A DNA stretch of 64,000 nucleotides from Oscillospiraceae bacterium CM (GCA_022870705.1 CP072107.1:62001-126000); one strand, 5' to 3'; counted from the stretch's first letter, positions 42,023-51,120 are shown. Translations and numbers: made by a program. The notes: a model not told the origin generated them from the sequence alone.

Positions 42023-43645
42023 TTGTCTGAAAACAAGCAATCGTATATGAAGAGCGCGGCGATCCTGGCGGCGACGGCGATCGTCGTCAAAATCATCAGC
42101 GGCATTTATAAAATTCCTTTGTATAATATGATCGGGGATGAGGGTACCGGTCATTTTCAGGTGACATATACAATTTTCACACTGCTGTTTACCATCTCGA
42201 CGGCCGGAATTCCAGTCGCCCTGTCCCGCCAGATTTCTGCCGCCGTCGCCGTTGGGCAGCGCGGTCTCGTCAGGCGCTATTTTTCCATGGCGCTGCCTGC
42301 GTTTGCTGTCGTTGGCGCGTTCTTTTCTGTCGTTATGTTTGTTTATGCCGACAAACTGGCTCTTTTTATGAACGACGGCCAGGCAACGGCCGCCATCCGG
42401 ATTTTATCCCCGGCCGTCTTTTTTGTCTGTATCGTCTCGGTCTACGAGGGATACGGGCAGGGGCACGAAAACATGTATCCCACGGCCGTCAAACAACTCA
42501 TCGAGGTCTCTTGTAAGCTTATTTTCGGCCTTTCCATCGTCTGGTTTCTCCTCAGAGCGGGATATCCCTCGCCCGTTGTGACGGCCGGGGCCATTTCGGG
42601 CGTCACATTCGGCCTTGGCTTGGCGCTGCCCGTTATGTTTTATTTTAAGCGGAAAATCGACAGGACGTTTTACAGGAACAAAAAATACGATGACGTTGCA
42701 ACAACCGACAGTCGCCGACATGTTCTTTTGAGTATTTTCAAAGTCAGCATCCCTATCACGCTCGGTGCGTCTTTTATGAATATCCTAACGCTGCTTGACA
42801 CAAAGTTTGTCCTGCTGCGTTTACAGACAGGCGCGGGCTTTGCGCCCGAAAACGCGGTCGCGCTTTATGGCGTTTATTCCAAAGGCTTGTCGCTTCTCGT
42901 GCTGCCGTCTTTTTTAATTGTGCCCATCACCATCAGCATCATCCCGGCTGTCTCGGCGGCGTTGGCGACACACCGGTATCGGGACGCCAAGGAGGTTATA
43001 GCCTCTTCAATGAAGCTGACGAATCTCTTCGCTATGCCGGCGGGAGTTGGTCTGTGCATTCTGGCGTACCCAATCTTCAACGTTCTTTATCCGCATAGCA
43101 ATCCCGTCGGGCCAACGCTGCTGTCGATCTTCGGCATCGCCGCGTATTTTGTCTGCATGCAGCTGATGACAACGGCGCTTTTGCAGGCCAGCGGTCGTGA
43201 AAAAATCCCGCTGTTCACGTTTCCTGTCGGCGGTATCATTCAAATTGTTCTCGACTGGGTGCTCGTCGGCAACCCGTCTGTCGGTATTATCGGGTCTCCA
43301 ATCGGCACGCTGACCTGCTACTTTATCATCACCGTGCTAAACTTTGTTTTTATCGCCGTAACGGTTCGTCACAAACCGAACTTCGCGCCGGCGTTCATCA
43401 AACCGGCGCTCTGCACGGCCGCCATGGGGGTAACGGCGTGGTCTGTCTATGAACTGCTGGCGAAAGTGGGCGCAAAGGCACTCGGTACAGGTCATTTGGC
43501 GCTTGCCGTCTATCTAACAGGCGCCATTGTTGCCGCCGTCGTCGTCTACGGCGCTCTCGTTATTGCGACAAAAACGGTCACGCGGGAGGATATGAAGTTC
43601 GTCCCCAAGGGTGAAATCATCGCAAGCTTTCTTAAAATCAAGTAA
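42023..43645 (+). CDS. MOP-superfamily polysaccharide/lipid II exporter (SpoVB/MurJ/YtgP-like)
   Basis: About 540 residues and roughly 14 membrane helices, a typical multi-drug/oligosaccharide-lipid/polysaccharide flippase. The opening MKSAAILAATAIVVKIISGIYKIPLYNMIGDEGTGHFQVTYTIFTLLFTISTAGIPVALSRQIS is characteristic of the SpoVB/YtgP branch, which flips lipid-linked wall precursors. The start is TTG at 42023 with GGGAAGG upstream; 21 further codons are open but carry no ribosome site. Downstream is mazG, a neighbour also seen with spoVT-spoVB-mazG in Bacillus. This gene, not the EPS cluster, holds the only flippase seen in the window. Confidence 0.9.
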   Translation: MSENKQSYMKSAAILAATAIVVKIISGIYKIPLYNMIGDEGTGHFQVTYTIFTLLFTISTAGIPVALSRQISAAVAVGQRGLVRRYFSMALPAFAVVGAFFSVVMFVYADKLALFMNDGQATAAIRILSPAVFFVCIVSVYEGYGQGHENMYPTAVKQLIEVSCKLIFGLSIVWFLLRAGYPSPVVTAGAISGVTFGLGLALPVMFYFKRKIDRTFYRNKKYDDVATTDSRRHVLLSIFKVSIPITLGASFMNILTLLDTKFVLLRLQTGAGFAPENAVALYGVYSKGLSLLVLPSFLIVPITISIIPAVSAALATHRYRDAKEVIASSMKLTNLFAMPAGVGLCILAYPIFNVLYPHSNPVGPTLLSIFGIAAYFVCMQLMTTALLQASGREKIPLFTFPVGGIIQIVLDWVLVGNPSVGIIGSPIGTLTCYFIITVLNFVFIAVTVRHKPNFAPAFIKPALCTAAMGVTAWSVYELLAKVGAKALGTGHLALAVYLTGAIVAAVVVYGALVIATKTVTREDMKFVPKGEIIASFLKIK

Positions 43646-43700
43646 ATTCAACGATTTTTTTAAAAAAGTTTCATAAAAAGCTTGCGGAACGGGGGAAAGT

Positions 43701-44507
43701 ATGGTAAATTTTGAAAACAAAGACCGCTATGACGTCTATGACCTGAAAAAAATCGTTTCAATCCTGCGCGCGCCCGGCGGATGCCCATGGGATGCCGAAC
43801 AAACACACGAGAGCATCCGGCGCAATTTGCTGGAGGAGGCCTTTGAGGCTGTCGAAGCGATTGATGAGAATGACCCCGTGCACCTCTGCGAGGAACTGGG
43901 CGATGTGCTCATGCAGGTGATCTTTCATTCGGATATTGAAGCCGATGCCGGGCGCTTTGACTTAAACGACGTGGCCGACATGTCCGTTCGGAAGCTGCTC
44001 AACCGCCATCCGCATGTTTTCGGGGATTTGATTGTCTCTGGCAGCGGCGAGGTGATCGACAACTGGGATGTCATTAAACGCGCGGAGAAAAACCACGAGA
44101 CGACCGCCGATGCGCTCGACGCCGTCGCCAAAAGCCTGCCGGGCTTGTGGCGTGCCGAAAAAATGCAAAAAAAGGCGTCAAAGGTTGGTTTTGACTGGCC
44201 GGATATCACGGGGCCGCTGGACAAGCTTTCTGAAGAGCTTCGCGAGCTGACGGACGCCGTCGGCCAAAACGGTGACACCGCCGGAGAACTTGGTGATGTG
44301 CTCTTTTCCGCCGTTAATGTCGCGCGGTTTCTGCAGATTGACCCGGATGACGCCCTGCAAGGCGCGTGCGATAAGTTTTCCCGCCGGTTCAGACATCTCG
44401 AGACGGCCGCCCGCGACAGCGGAAAAGAACTGGGCGCTCTGTCACCCGAGGAAATGGACAAGCTCTATACGCATGTTAAAGAGGCATTAGAGAAAAAGTA
44501 CGAATAA
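43701..44507 (+). CDS. mazG: MazG nucleoside triphosphate pyrophosphohydrolase
   Basis: 268-residue enzyme hydrolysing NTPs to NMP and pyrophosphate, removing damaged nucleotides. It has tandem MazG domains: the first carries LRAPGGCPWDAEQTHESIRRNLLEEAFEAVEAID with the EExxE-type metal site and LCEELGDVLMQVIFHSDIE (to about residue 75), and the second has KLSEELRELTDAVGQNGDTAGELGDVLFSAVNVARFL (about 170-210). The length fits the standard two-domain form. Confidence 0.95.
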   Translation: MVNFENKDRYDVYDLKKIVSILRAPGGCPWDAEQTHESIRRNLLEEAFEAVEAIDENDPVHLCEELGDVLMQVIFHSDIEADAGRFDLNDVADMSVRKLLNRHPHVFGDLIVSGSGEVIDNWDVIKRAEKNHETTADALDAVAKSLPGLWRAEKMQKKASKVGFDWPDITGPLDKLSEELRELTDAVGQNGDTAGELGDVLFSAVNVARFLQIDPDDALQGACDKFSRRFRHLETAARDSGKELGALSPEEMDKLYTHVKEALEKKYE

Positions 44508-44565
44508 AGCGAGCGTATTTTTCTTTAAAATAAACAAATGCATTTTATTTAGGAGGACGGTACTA

Positions 44566-44841
44566 ATGAATAAAGCAGATCTCATCAGCAAAATTGCCGT
44601 AAATTCCGGTCTTTCGAAAAAAGACAGCGAGAAGGCGCTTGCTGCCGCCATTGACGCCATCACCGAGTCTTTGACGGCCGGGGAAAAGGTTCAGCTCGTT
44701 GGTTTTGGCATTTTTGACGTCAAGGATCGTGCCGCACGCACCGGTCGCAATCCGAAGACAAAGGAAGCCATTAAGATTCCTGCTTCGAGAACGCCGCAGT
44801 TTAAGGCCGGCAAGGCCCTGAAGGATGCCGTTGCGAAATAA
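44566..44841 (+). CDS. hup: HU family DNA-binding protein
   Basis: 91-residue histone-like protein that bends and compacts DNA. Pattern: MNKADLISKIAVNSGLSKKDSEKALAAAIDAITESL, then GFGIFDVKDRAARTGRNPKTKEAIKIPASRTPQFKAGKALKDAV with the DNA-wrapping beta arm. AGGAGG lies just before the ATG. It is followed by a hairpin at 44894-44924. The mazG-hup-rqcP order is shared with many Clostridia. Confidence 0.97.
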   Translation: MNKADLISKIAVNSGLSKKDSEKALAAAIDAITESLTAGEKVQLVGFGIFDVKDRAARTGRNPKTKEAIKIPASRTPQFKAGKALKDAVAK

Positions 44842-44893
44842 CCTGCGCGGGTTATCCGGTCAGATTCATGCGCTTGATCAAATACTGTGATAT

Positions 44894-44924
44894 AATGACG
44901 GCACGGGTGTTTCGTGCCGTCATT
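44894..44924 (+). terminator. Terminator-like hairpin between hup and rqcP
   Basis: A 12-bp perfect stem AATGACGGCACG/CGTGCCGTCATT with a 7-base loop is followed by TTTACGTTTT. It lies 53 bp after hup and ends only 22 bp before the rqcP start, so it may also shape translation of rqcP. Confidence 0.65.
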
Positions 44925-44946
44925 TTACGTTTTAACGGAGAATTCT

Positions 44947-45189
44947 ATGAGACTTGATAAATATTTGAAGGTTTCGCGGCTGATTAAGCGGCGGTCGGTA
45001 GCCAATGACGCTTGCGACAGCGCGCACGTCACGGTCAACGGGCGGCCTGCCAAAGCGTCGTACGACGTTAAAATCGGTGATATTATTGACATCCGCTTCG
45101 GGCAGAGGACGCTCAGCGTTGAGGTGCTCGCCGTTAATGAATACGCCCAGAAATCTGATGCAGGCGCCATGTATCGGGAAGTCCGGTAA
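44947..45189 (+). CDS. rqcP: S4-domain RNA-binding protein, RqcP/Hsp15-like
   Basis: 80-residue S4-domain protein: MRLDKYLKVSRLIKRRSVANDACDSAHVTVNGRPAKASYDVKIGDIIDIRFG. Members of this family (formerly YabO) bind the stalled 50S subunit with RqcH and help add alanine tails in ribosome-quality control. The start at 44947 follows CGGAG; the ORF is open 11 codons earlier through the hairpin. It is downstream of HU, a conserved neighbourhood. Confidence 0.92.
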   Translation: MRLDKYLKVSRLIKRRSVANDACDSAHVTVNGRPAKASYDVKIGDIIDIRFGQRTLSVEVLAVNEYAQKSDAGAMYREVR

Positions 45190-45206
45190 AGCGTTTGATG
45201 CGCCGG

Positions 45207-45245
45207 TTAACAAATTGTTCCCTTGCGGTTAACAAATTGTTCACC
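45207..45245 (+). promoter_or_regulatory. Pho-box-like direct repeats upstream of the two-component operon
   Basis: Four hexamers at an exact 11-bp period: TTAACA (45207), TTCCCT (45218), TTAACA (45229) and TTCACC (45240), each separated by 5 bp. The Bacillus PhoP consensus is TT(A/C/T)ACA repeated with about 5-bp spacing. Within this, GGTTAACAAATTGTTC is repeated perfectly at 45205 and 45227. The array probably binds the response regulator encoded just downstream (autoregulation). Confidence 0.6.
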
Positions 45246-45318
45246 ATTGTCTCCAGGCGCGTATTATGATAATCTCGGCAATAATGCCGCGAATTGTAGG
45301 GTTAGAGGGGTGAGCTCA

Positions 45319-46008
45319 TTGCCAAAGAAAGCGCTTGTCATTGAGGACGATATTCATATAGCCGAACTGTTGCGACTGTATCTTGAAAAGGACGGATTTG
45401 ACGTCGCCATTGCCGACAACGGCGGTAAAGGCGTCAGCGAATTTGAACGGATCAAACCCGATATTGTTCTGCTGGACATCATGCTGCCCGTTTTGGACGG
45501 CTGGGGCGTCTGCCGTGAAATCAGAAGCACATCAAAAACGCCGATTATCATGCTGACGGCCAAGGGGGAGACATTTGACAAAATTACGGGCCTTGAAATG
45601 GGTGCCGACGACTACGTCGTCAAACCATTTGAGGTCAAAGAACTTTTAGCGCGCGTTCATGCCGTGATGCGCCGGACCGAGACAAAAGAGGAGACCGCCG
45701 CCAAAAAGCTTGTTTTTGATAAGCTGATTATTGATATGGATTCCTTTGAGCTCATTGTCGACGGGAAGAAAGTAGACGCCCCACCAAAGGAAATGGAGCT
45801 TTTATACCATCTGGCCATGACGCCGAACAGAGTTTATACGCGCAACCAGCTGCTCGACGAAGTGTGGGGCTTTGACTATTTCGGCGACTCGCGGACGGTT
45901 GATGTCCATATTAAGCGGTTGCGCGAAAAGCTTGAGAACGTCAGCGAGAAATGGTCACTCAAGACTGTTTGGGGCGTCGGTTATAAATTTGAGTTGAGCG
46001 GCGCATGA
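45319..46008 (+). CDS. OmpR/PhoP-family response regulator
   Basis: About 229 residues. Receiver domain LVIEDDIHIAELLRLYLEKDGF with the acidic pair, phospho-acceptor Asp in IVLLDIMLPVLDGWG (about residue 53), the Thr in IIMLTAKGE and the Lys in DDYVVKPFEVKELLARV. The C-terminal winged helix includes YHLAMTPNRVYTRNQLLDEVWGFDYFGDSRTVDVHIKRLREKL. The start is set at TTG 45319 because GAGGGG lies 8 bases upstream; GTG 45310 is the alternative. It overlaps the kinase gene by 4 bp. The Pho-box-like array upstream suggests a PhoP-type phosphate regulator, but no pst/phoU genes are nearby to confirm it. Confidence 0.93.
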   Translation: MPKKALVIEDDIHIAELLRLYLEKDGFDVAIADNGGKGVSEFERIKPDIVLLDIMLPVLDGWGVCREIRSTSKTPIIMLTAKGETFDKITGLEMGADDYVVKPFEVKELLARVHAVMRRTETKEETAAKKLVFDKLIIDMDSFELIVDGKKVDAPPKEMELLYHLAMTPNRVYTRNQLLDEVWGFDYFGDSRTVDVHIKRLREKLENVSEKWSLKTVWGVGYKFELSGA

Positions 46009-47447
46009 AAAGCCTATATTTTCGGAATTTTATGATGACGGCCAGCATCGTATTGCTGAGCTTTCTCTTCCTCGGCGCCATTTTTTCGGCCTGGAGCTAC
46101 AGGCTCGTCGTCGCGGAAACGAAAGAGACAATGTCAAAAACGGCCGGTGAAGTTGTCCGTTACATTTCAGCGCTCAACAATGGGTATGAGCTCGGCGGCT
46201 TTGAAATGCGTATGGCGCTGTCCGTCATGTCGAAGACGACTGGTTTTGATATCCTGGTTGCCGACAGAACCGGCACCGTCATCTCCTGCTCGGACAAGGA
46301 TGGTACCTGCCCGCACATCGGCAGAAACGTGCCGCACGGCATTCTTTCACAGATCACATCCGACGCCGGGTACAGCGGAACGTCCGACCTTGGCGGTGTC
46401 TATGACGACAGCCGATACGTCGTTGGTGTGCCGCTCACGAGCGGCAATATCATCGTTGGGTATGTGCTGCTCTCAAGCGAATCGACCGAGATGATCCATG
46501 TCTGGCGGCAGTTCTCCGGTGTTTTTCTGATGATCTCTCTTTTTGTGCTGGTGCTTACTTTTTTCATCACGCTCATCACGTCGAAGAAACAGGCCGAGCC
46601 GCTTAATGAAATGGCCCTGGCGGCCCGGCGCTTTGCCCGGGGCGATTTCACGGCGCGCGTGGCTGAGACATGCCGGGATGATGAGCTCGGCCAGCTGACG
46701 GACGCCTTCAATAAGATGGCTGATTCGCTTGAGCGGTCGGAAAGCCTGCGCCGTGAATTCGTCGCCAACGTCTCCCATGAGCTCAAGACACCGATGACGG
46801 TCATCTCCGGTTTTTCAGATGGTATCCTTGACGGCACGATCCCGCAGGAAAACTCACGCGAGTATCTGGAGGTCATATCTGCTGAGACGAAGCGCCTGTC
46901 AAGACTCGTGCGCAACATGCTCGACATGTCCCGCATCCAGTCGACAAGCGCCGAGATTCTGCGAAGCGGCAGGTTTGATATCTCGGAAATCATCCGGTTA
47001 TCCCTTTTAAGCCTTGGCAGCAAGATTGACGCGAAAGGGCTGGACGTTGATGCCGCGCTGCCGGAGGAGCCGATGACGGCCCGCGGCGATCAGGATGCGA
47101 TGACGCAGGTTGTCTACAACCTGATCGACAATGCCGTCAAATTTGCCGAGCAAGGCTCGACCCTGCGCGTCAGTCTATGGAAGCAGGGACAGCGGGCCTT
47201 CGTATCTATTGAAAACACTGGGGAGACGATACCGCCGGAGGAGATGCGGCTCATTTTCGACAGATTCCATAAAACAGACCGGTCGCGGAGCGAAAACCGC
47301 GACAGCACGGGGCTCGGCCTTTATATTGTCAAAACAATTCTTGACAATCACAAAGAGGATATTTTCGTCACGAGCGCCGATGGTGTGACGAAATTCACGT
47401 TTACGCTGACATTGGATTCAAACGAGCGGCCGCCCGGCGCGCGGTGA
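46005..47447 (+). CDS. Membrane sensor histidine kinase (PhoR/ResE-like)
   Basis: 480 residues. TM1 is about 10-32, followed by an extracytoplasmic sensor loop of about 130 residues with CSDKDGTCPHIGRNVP, a cysteine-containing segment. TM2 (about 168-190) leads to a HAMP domain (about 191-243). The HisKA domain has the phospho-accepting His in FVANVSHELKTPMTVISGF (about residue 258), and HATPase_c has N-box VVYNLIDNAVKFAEQG (about 371) and G-boxes STGLGLYIVKTIL (about 435). It is translationally coupled to the response regulator (ATGA overlap). A second Pho-box-like array starts 6 bp after its stop. Confidence 0.94.
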   Translation: MKSLYFRNFMMTASIVLLSFLFLGAIFSAWSYRLVVAETKETMSKTAGEVVRYISALNNGYELGGFEMRMALSVMSKTTGFDILVADRTGTVISCSDKDGTCPHIGRNVPHGILSQITSDAGYSGTSDLGGVYDDSRYVVGVPLTSGNIIVGYVLLSSESTEMIHVWRQFSGVFLMISLFVLVLTFFITLITSKKQAEPLNEMALAARRFARGDFTARVAETCRDDELGQLTDAFNKMADSLERSESLRREFVANVSHELKTPMTVISGFSDGILDGTIPQENSREYLEVISAETKRLSRLVRNMLDMSRIQSTSAEILRSGRFDISEIIRLSLLSLGSKIDAKGLDVDAALPEEPMTARGDQDAMTQVVYNLIDNAVKFAEQGSTLRVSLWKQGQRAFVSIENTGETIPPEEMRLIFDRFHKTDRSRSENRDSTGLGLYIVKTILDNHKEDIFVTSADGVTKFTFTLTLDSNERPPGAR

Positions 47448-47452
47448 CAAAT

Positions 47453-47506
47453 TAACAAATTATTCAAAGTCTATTCACAAAAATGATGGATTTAAGGCAT
47501 ATGATA
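47453..47506 (+). promoter_or_regulatory. Second Pho-box-like array with a -10 element, no gene downstream
   Basis: Three hexamers at 11-bp period: TTAACA (47453), TTCAAA (47464) and TTCACA (47475). They are followed 20 bp later by TATGAT (47501-47506), the layout of a PhoP-activated promoter in which the array replaces the -35. It fires rightward into the gap before the convergent rib operon. Confidence 0.5.
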
Positions 47507-47511
47507 AAGCT

Positions 47512-47666
47512 ATCAAAACGGAAATCGCCTGCCATTCGGTACCGCTTGACGCCTGCTTCTAAACATACACACGTACCATCCTCCCCCGGCAGGTAACGTC
47601 CGATTTTGTTTATCCCGTAAAAGCCCTCTCTTTTCGAAAAGCCCCCGACACTGTCGGGGGCTTTTC
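47512..47666 (+). ncRNA. Candidate small RNA from the orphan Pho-box promoter
   Basis: If the promoter at 47453-47506 is active, a transcript of about 155 nt would run to the hairpin at 47636-47666. No convincing protein is encoded: the only frame opening near the start has no ribosome site and runs on into sequence antisense to ribH. The existence of the RNA is an inference. Alternatively this is just the remnant of a promoter whose target gene was replaced by the rib operon. Confidence 0.3.
47636..47666. terminator. Strong hairpin, bidirectional terminator after ribH
   Basis: GAAAAGCCCCCGACA pairs with TGTCGGGGGCTTTTC with almost no loop, ending in CTTTTC on both strands. It lies 15 bp past the ribH stop on the minus strand and would also stop rightward transcripts. 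Confidence 0.8.
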
Positions 47667-47680
47667 GTACGGCGTGTGCG

Positions 47681-48148
47681 TTATTGCGCCATGCCTCGCA
47701 GCAGATTGACCATTTCAACGGCGCCGAGCGCCGCGTCATAGCCTTTGTTGCCAGCCTTCGTCCCGGCGCGCTCGATGGCCTGCTCAATCGTCTCGGCCGT
47801 CACGACGCCGAAGAGAACGGGGACACCGGTTTGAAGCGCCGTCTGGGCGATGCCCTTTGTGATTTCACTGCAAATGAGGTCGTAATGGGATGTTGCCCCG
47901 CGGATGACGGCCCCAAGGCAGATGACGGCGTCATATTTGCCGCTCTGAGCCATTTTTGAGGCGATAAGCGGTATTTCAAATGCGCCCGGCACCCACGCCA
48001 CATCGATATCGCCATCGTCCACATTGTGCCGATATAACCCGTCAAGCGCGCCGGAGAGGAGCTTTGAAACAATAAATTCATTAAAACGCGCTGCGATAAT
48101 ACCGACCCTTATATGCTCGGATACGAGATTGCCCTGATAGATTTTCAT
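47681..48148 (-). CDS. ribH: 6,7-dimethyl-8-ribityllumazine synthase
   Basis: Condenses the ribityl-aminouracil and dihydroxybutanone phosphate into lumazine. 155 residues with family motifs [67 protein letters not shown] (about residues 78-103) and the catalytic His in that stretch. Forms icosahedral or pentameric shells in other species. It is the last gene of the rib operon, 15 bp after ribBA. Confidence 0.96.
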   Translation of the reverse strand: MKIYQGNLVSEHIRVGIIAARFNEFIVSKLLSGALDGLYRHNVDDGDIDVAWVPGAFEIPLIASKMAQSGKYDAVICLGAVIRGATSHYDLICSEITKGIAQTALQTGVPVLFGVVTAETIEQAIERAGTKAGNKGYDAALGAVEMVNLLRGMAQ

Positions 48149-48162
48149 GATGGTGCTCCTTT

Positions 48163-49368
48163 TCAGTTTAAAATATGTCCCATTTTTTCTTTTTTTGTTT
48201 TGAGGTAAAACGCGTCGTGCGCTGTTGCGTCTATCTGGATCGGTAGGCGCTCAATGATTTCCAACCCGAAATCGGAAAGTCCATAGACCTTTTGCGGGTT
48301 GTTTGTCAGGAGGCGGAGCGTTTTCGCCCCAAGGTCACGGAGAATCTGCGCGCCGATATAGTATTCGCGCGCATCGTCTTCAAACCCGAGGGCGCGGTTT
48401 GCCTGTACCGTATCAAGACCTGTATCCTGCAGCTCGTAGGCTTTCAGTTTGCCGACAAGGCCGATGCCGCGCCCCTCCTGCCGCAGATACAGTAAAATAC
48501 CGCGCCCGGCCTTATCAATACGGCGCATTGCGGCGGCAAACTGCTCGCCGCAGTCGCAGCGGACGGAGCCGAACGCGTCACCCGTCAGGCATTCGGAGTG
48601 GACGCGGCATAAGACATCCCGCCCGTCTCCAATTTCCCCCCTGACGAGCGCCACATGGTGCTCACCGTTGAGCTTGTTGACGTAACCGTATGCTGTGAAG
48701 TCGCCGTATTTCGTCGGCATTTTTGTGACGGCGACGCATGAGACAAGCTTGTCGTGCTTTTTGCGATAGTCCTGCAGGGCTTTAATGGTGATGAACTTGA
48801 GACCAAATTTTTCTGCCAGCAAAACGAGCTCTGGTGTTCGCATCATGGTGCCGTCTTCACGCATGATTTCACAGCACAGGCCGCATTCCGAAAGCCCCGA
48901 CAGACGCATGAGGTCCACTGTCGCCTCGGTATGACCGGGGCGCTCCAGTACGCCGTTTGGCTTGGACAGCAGCGGAAACATATGGCCCGGTCTTCTGAAA
49001 TCCTCCGGTTTGGCAGTCGCCTCAACGCACTTAAGCGCCGTTATGGACCGTTCTGCCGCGGAAATGCCCGTCGTTGTGGAAATATGGTCGATAGAGACGG
49101 TAAACGCCGTCTCGTGATTGTCGGTATTGTGTGAAACCATTTGCGGAATCCGCAGCCGCGAAACGAGGGCTTCGCCCATCGGCATGCAGATGAGCCCCTT
49201 GCCGATTGTTGCCATAAAGTTGACGTTTTCCGGTGTGGCGTATTGAGCCGCACAGATGAAGTCCCCCTCGTTTTCACGGTCCTCATCGTCCGTAACGAGG
49301 ATAATTTTGCCTTGTTTCAGGTCTTCCAGGGCTTCCTCAATCGTATGAAATTGAAACATCTTAATCAC
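48163..49368 (-). CDS. ribBA: Bifunctional 3,4-dihydroxy-2-butanone-4-phosphate synthase / GTP cyclohydrolase II
   Basis: 401 residues. The N-terminal DHBP synthase domain (about 1-200) has [30 protein letters not shown] and [20 protein letters not shown]. The C-terminal GTP cyclohydrolase II domain has the zinc site [17 protein letters not shown] (about residues 258-274) and [13 protein letters not shown]. Supplies both branches of riboflavin synthesis. Follows ribE by 6 bp. Confidence 0.97.
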   Translation of the reverse strand: MIKMFQFHTIEEALEDLKQGKIILVTDDEDRENEGDFICAAQYATPENVNFMATIGKGLICMPMGEALVSRLRIPQMVSHNTDNHETAFTVSIDHISTTTGISAAERSITALKCVEATAKPEDFRRPGHMFPLLSKPNGVLERPGHTEATVDLMRLSGLSECGLCCEIMREDGTMMRTPELVLLAEKFGLKFITIKALQDYRKKHDKLVSCVAVTKMPTKYGDFTAYGYVNKLNGEHHVALVRGEIGDGRDVLCRVHSECLTGDAFGSVRCDCGEQFAAAMRRIDKAGRGILLYLRQEGRGIGLVGKLKAYELQDTGLDTVQANRALGFEDDAREYYIGAQILRDLGAKTLRLLTNNPQKVYGLSDFGLEIIERLPIQIDATAHDAFYLKTKKEKMGHILN

Positions 49369-49374
49369 CTCTTT

Positions 49375-50025
49375 TTAAAAACCTGTCCGCATGAGAAAGT
49401 CACGCGTTACGCTGCCACCCGCCGCTTGGGGCGCCTGCCCGGCTGTCACAAAACGTTCGACATATTTACCAATCATATCGTTTTCGAGATTCACCGTCTC
49501 GCCTATGTGTCTATCCAGCAGCGTTGTTGCCTGCCCCGTGTGCGGAATAAGCGATACCGAGAAATCACGCGCTGTGACACGCGCCACAGTCAGACTGATG
49601 CCGTCAATGGCAATGGAGCCTTTTTCAACGATGTATCGAAGAATGGCGGGCGGGGCCGAAACGATGACCCAGACGGCGCTGCCGTCCCGCCGCGTTGCAA
49701 TGATCCGCCCCGTCCCGTCGATGTGACCGGACACCATGTGGCCGCCGAAGCGACCGGAGGCGCTCATGGCGCGTTCTAAATTGACGCGGCGCCCAGGGAC
49801 GAGCGCGCCAAGATTTGTGCGGTCCAGTGTCTCGTGCATGACATCAGCCGTGAAAACGCTGCCGCCGAAATCCGAAACCGTCAAACAGACGCCGTTGACG
49901 GCGACACTGTCACCAAGTTTTAAATCGCCGAATACGGCCGCCGCCCGGATCGAGAGCCTTGACGCGCGAGCATCCTTGGCAACAGCTGTGACGGTGCCGA
50001 TTTCCTCAATTATACCTGTAAACAT
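49375..50025 (-). CDS. ribE: Riboflavin synthase, alpha subunit
   Basis: Dismutates two lumazines to riboflavin. 216 residues made of two repeated lumazine-binding barrels: MFTGIIEEIGTV with GDSVAVNGVCLTV in the first, and GHMVSGHIDGTGRI with GSIAIDGISLTVA in the second. The trailing segment after about residue 195 is a short family-variable tail. Lies 9 bp after ribD. Confidence 0.96.
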   Translation of the reverse strand: MFTGIIEEIGTVTAVAKDARASRLSIRAAAVFGDLKLGDSVAVNGVCLTVSDFGGSVFTADVMHETLDRTNLGALVPGRRVNLERAMSASGRFGGHMVSGHIDGTGRIIATRRDGSAVWVIVSAPPAILRYIVEKGSIAIDGISLTVARVTARDFSVSLIPHTGQATTLLDRHIGETVNLENDMIGKYVERFVTAGQAPQAAGGSVTRDFLMRTGF

Positions 50026-50034
50026 CTGTTTGCC

Positions 50035-51120
50035 TCATTTCAATCTATAATCAAAAAGAATATCGCGGCCCAGCGCCGTGATGCGCCCGTTTTCAAGCAG
50101 GGCGGCGTCGTCGGGGCTTTCAACGCCGATGCCGCCGACAGGCGTCTTTGCTGCCTCGCCGCCAAAAATCGTCGGCGCGATGAAGGCGCAAACCCTATTA
50201 ACAATACCGCACTCGAGCGCCGCGGCATTGAGAGAAGGCCCGCCCTCAAGGAGAATGCTGTCAAGACCAAGTGCCCCCAGCTTTTGCATAAGCTCCCGCA
50301 GGTTGAGACGGCCGTTTTGGCCGGAAACCGCGATAAGACCGATGCCCTTTTTGATGAGCTGATCGGCTTTTTCCGACGGCGGGGCAGACGTTGTGATATA
50401 TGTTTGAATTGCCGCCGCGGAGCTGACGATTTTGGAATCAATCGGGATGGACAGGGATGAATCACAGATGATGCGCACCGGATTTTTATGGCCCGGCAGG
50501 CGGCAGGACAGCATCGGATCGTCGGCAAAAACGGTTCCAACACCCGTCATGATGCCCATATAGCGATGGCGCATGCGGTGGACGTATTCCCGGGCCTCCT
50601 CGCCTGTAATCCAGCGCGATTTTCCGGTGCGTGTTGACGATTTACCGTCCAGCGTCATGGCGTATTTCAAAACGACGTATGGCGTATGGGTGGTGATAAA
50701 ATGAAAAAACACGTCGTTTATCGTGCGGCACGCCTGCTCCAGGATACCGAAGACGACGCGGATGCCGTGACAGCGGAGTGCTTCGAGCCCCTTGCCGGAG
50801 ACAAGCGGATTTGGGTCCAGAACACCGACGACAACCTCGGATATGCCGCTTTCAAGGATAGCGTCCGTGCAGGGCGGCGTTTTCCCGTGGTGGCAGCAGG
50901 GCTCCAGCGTCACATAAAGCGTCGCCCCGCGAGGATTTTCTGTGCAATTTGCGAGGGCGTTAATTTCGGCATGCCGGCCGCCGAACCGCTCGTGATACCC
51001 TTTGCCGATCACCGCGCCGTTTTTAACAATGATGGCACCGACCATCGGATTTGGGCTGACCCAGCCGCAGCCCTTTTCGGCTTCGGAAAGCGCCAGCCCC
51101 ATATATGTTTCATGTGTCAT
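50035..51120 (-). CDS. ribD: Bifunctional riboflavin deaminase-reductase
   Basis: 361 residues. The N-terminal cytidine-deaminase-like domain has zinc ligands in GGRHAEINALAN (about residues 47-58) and LEPCCHHGKTPPCTDAI (about 72-88). The C-terminal reductase domain has YVVLKYAMTLDGKSSTRTGKSRWITG and SILLEGGPSLNAAAL (about 290). It carries out the second and third steps from GTP cyclohydrolase II product. First gene of the operon, 18 bp after the second of two terminator hairpins that follow the FMN riboswitch. Confidence 0.96.
   Translation of the reverse strand: MTHETYMGLALSEAEKGCGWVSPNPMVGAIIVKNGAVIGKGYHERFGGRHAEINALANCTENPRGATLYVTLEPCCHHGKTPPCTDAILESGISEVVVGVLDPNPLVSGKGLEALRCHGIRVVFGILEQACRTINDVFFHFITTHTPYVVLKYAMTLDGKSSTRTGKSRWITGEEAREYVHRMRHRYMGIMTGVGTVFADDPMLSCRLPGHKNPVRIICDSSLSIPIDSKIVSSAAAIQTYITTSAPPSEKADQLIKKGIGLIAVSGQNGRLNLRELMQKLGALGLDSILLEGGPSLNAAALECGIVNRVCAFIAPTIFGGEAAKTPVGGIGVESPDDAALLENGRITALGRDILFDYRLK

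Noticed and set aside
47484-47680. Open frame starting ATGATG just after the second Pho-box array
   Set aside because: No ribosome binding site, starts upstream of the presumed transcript start, composition not protein-like, and runs on antisense to ribH with no early stop.
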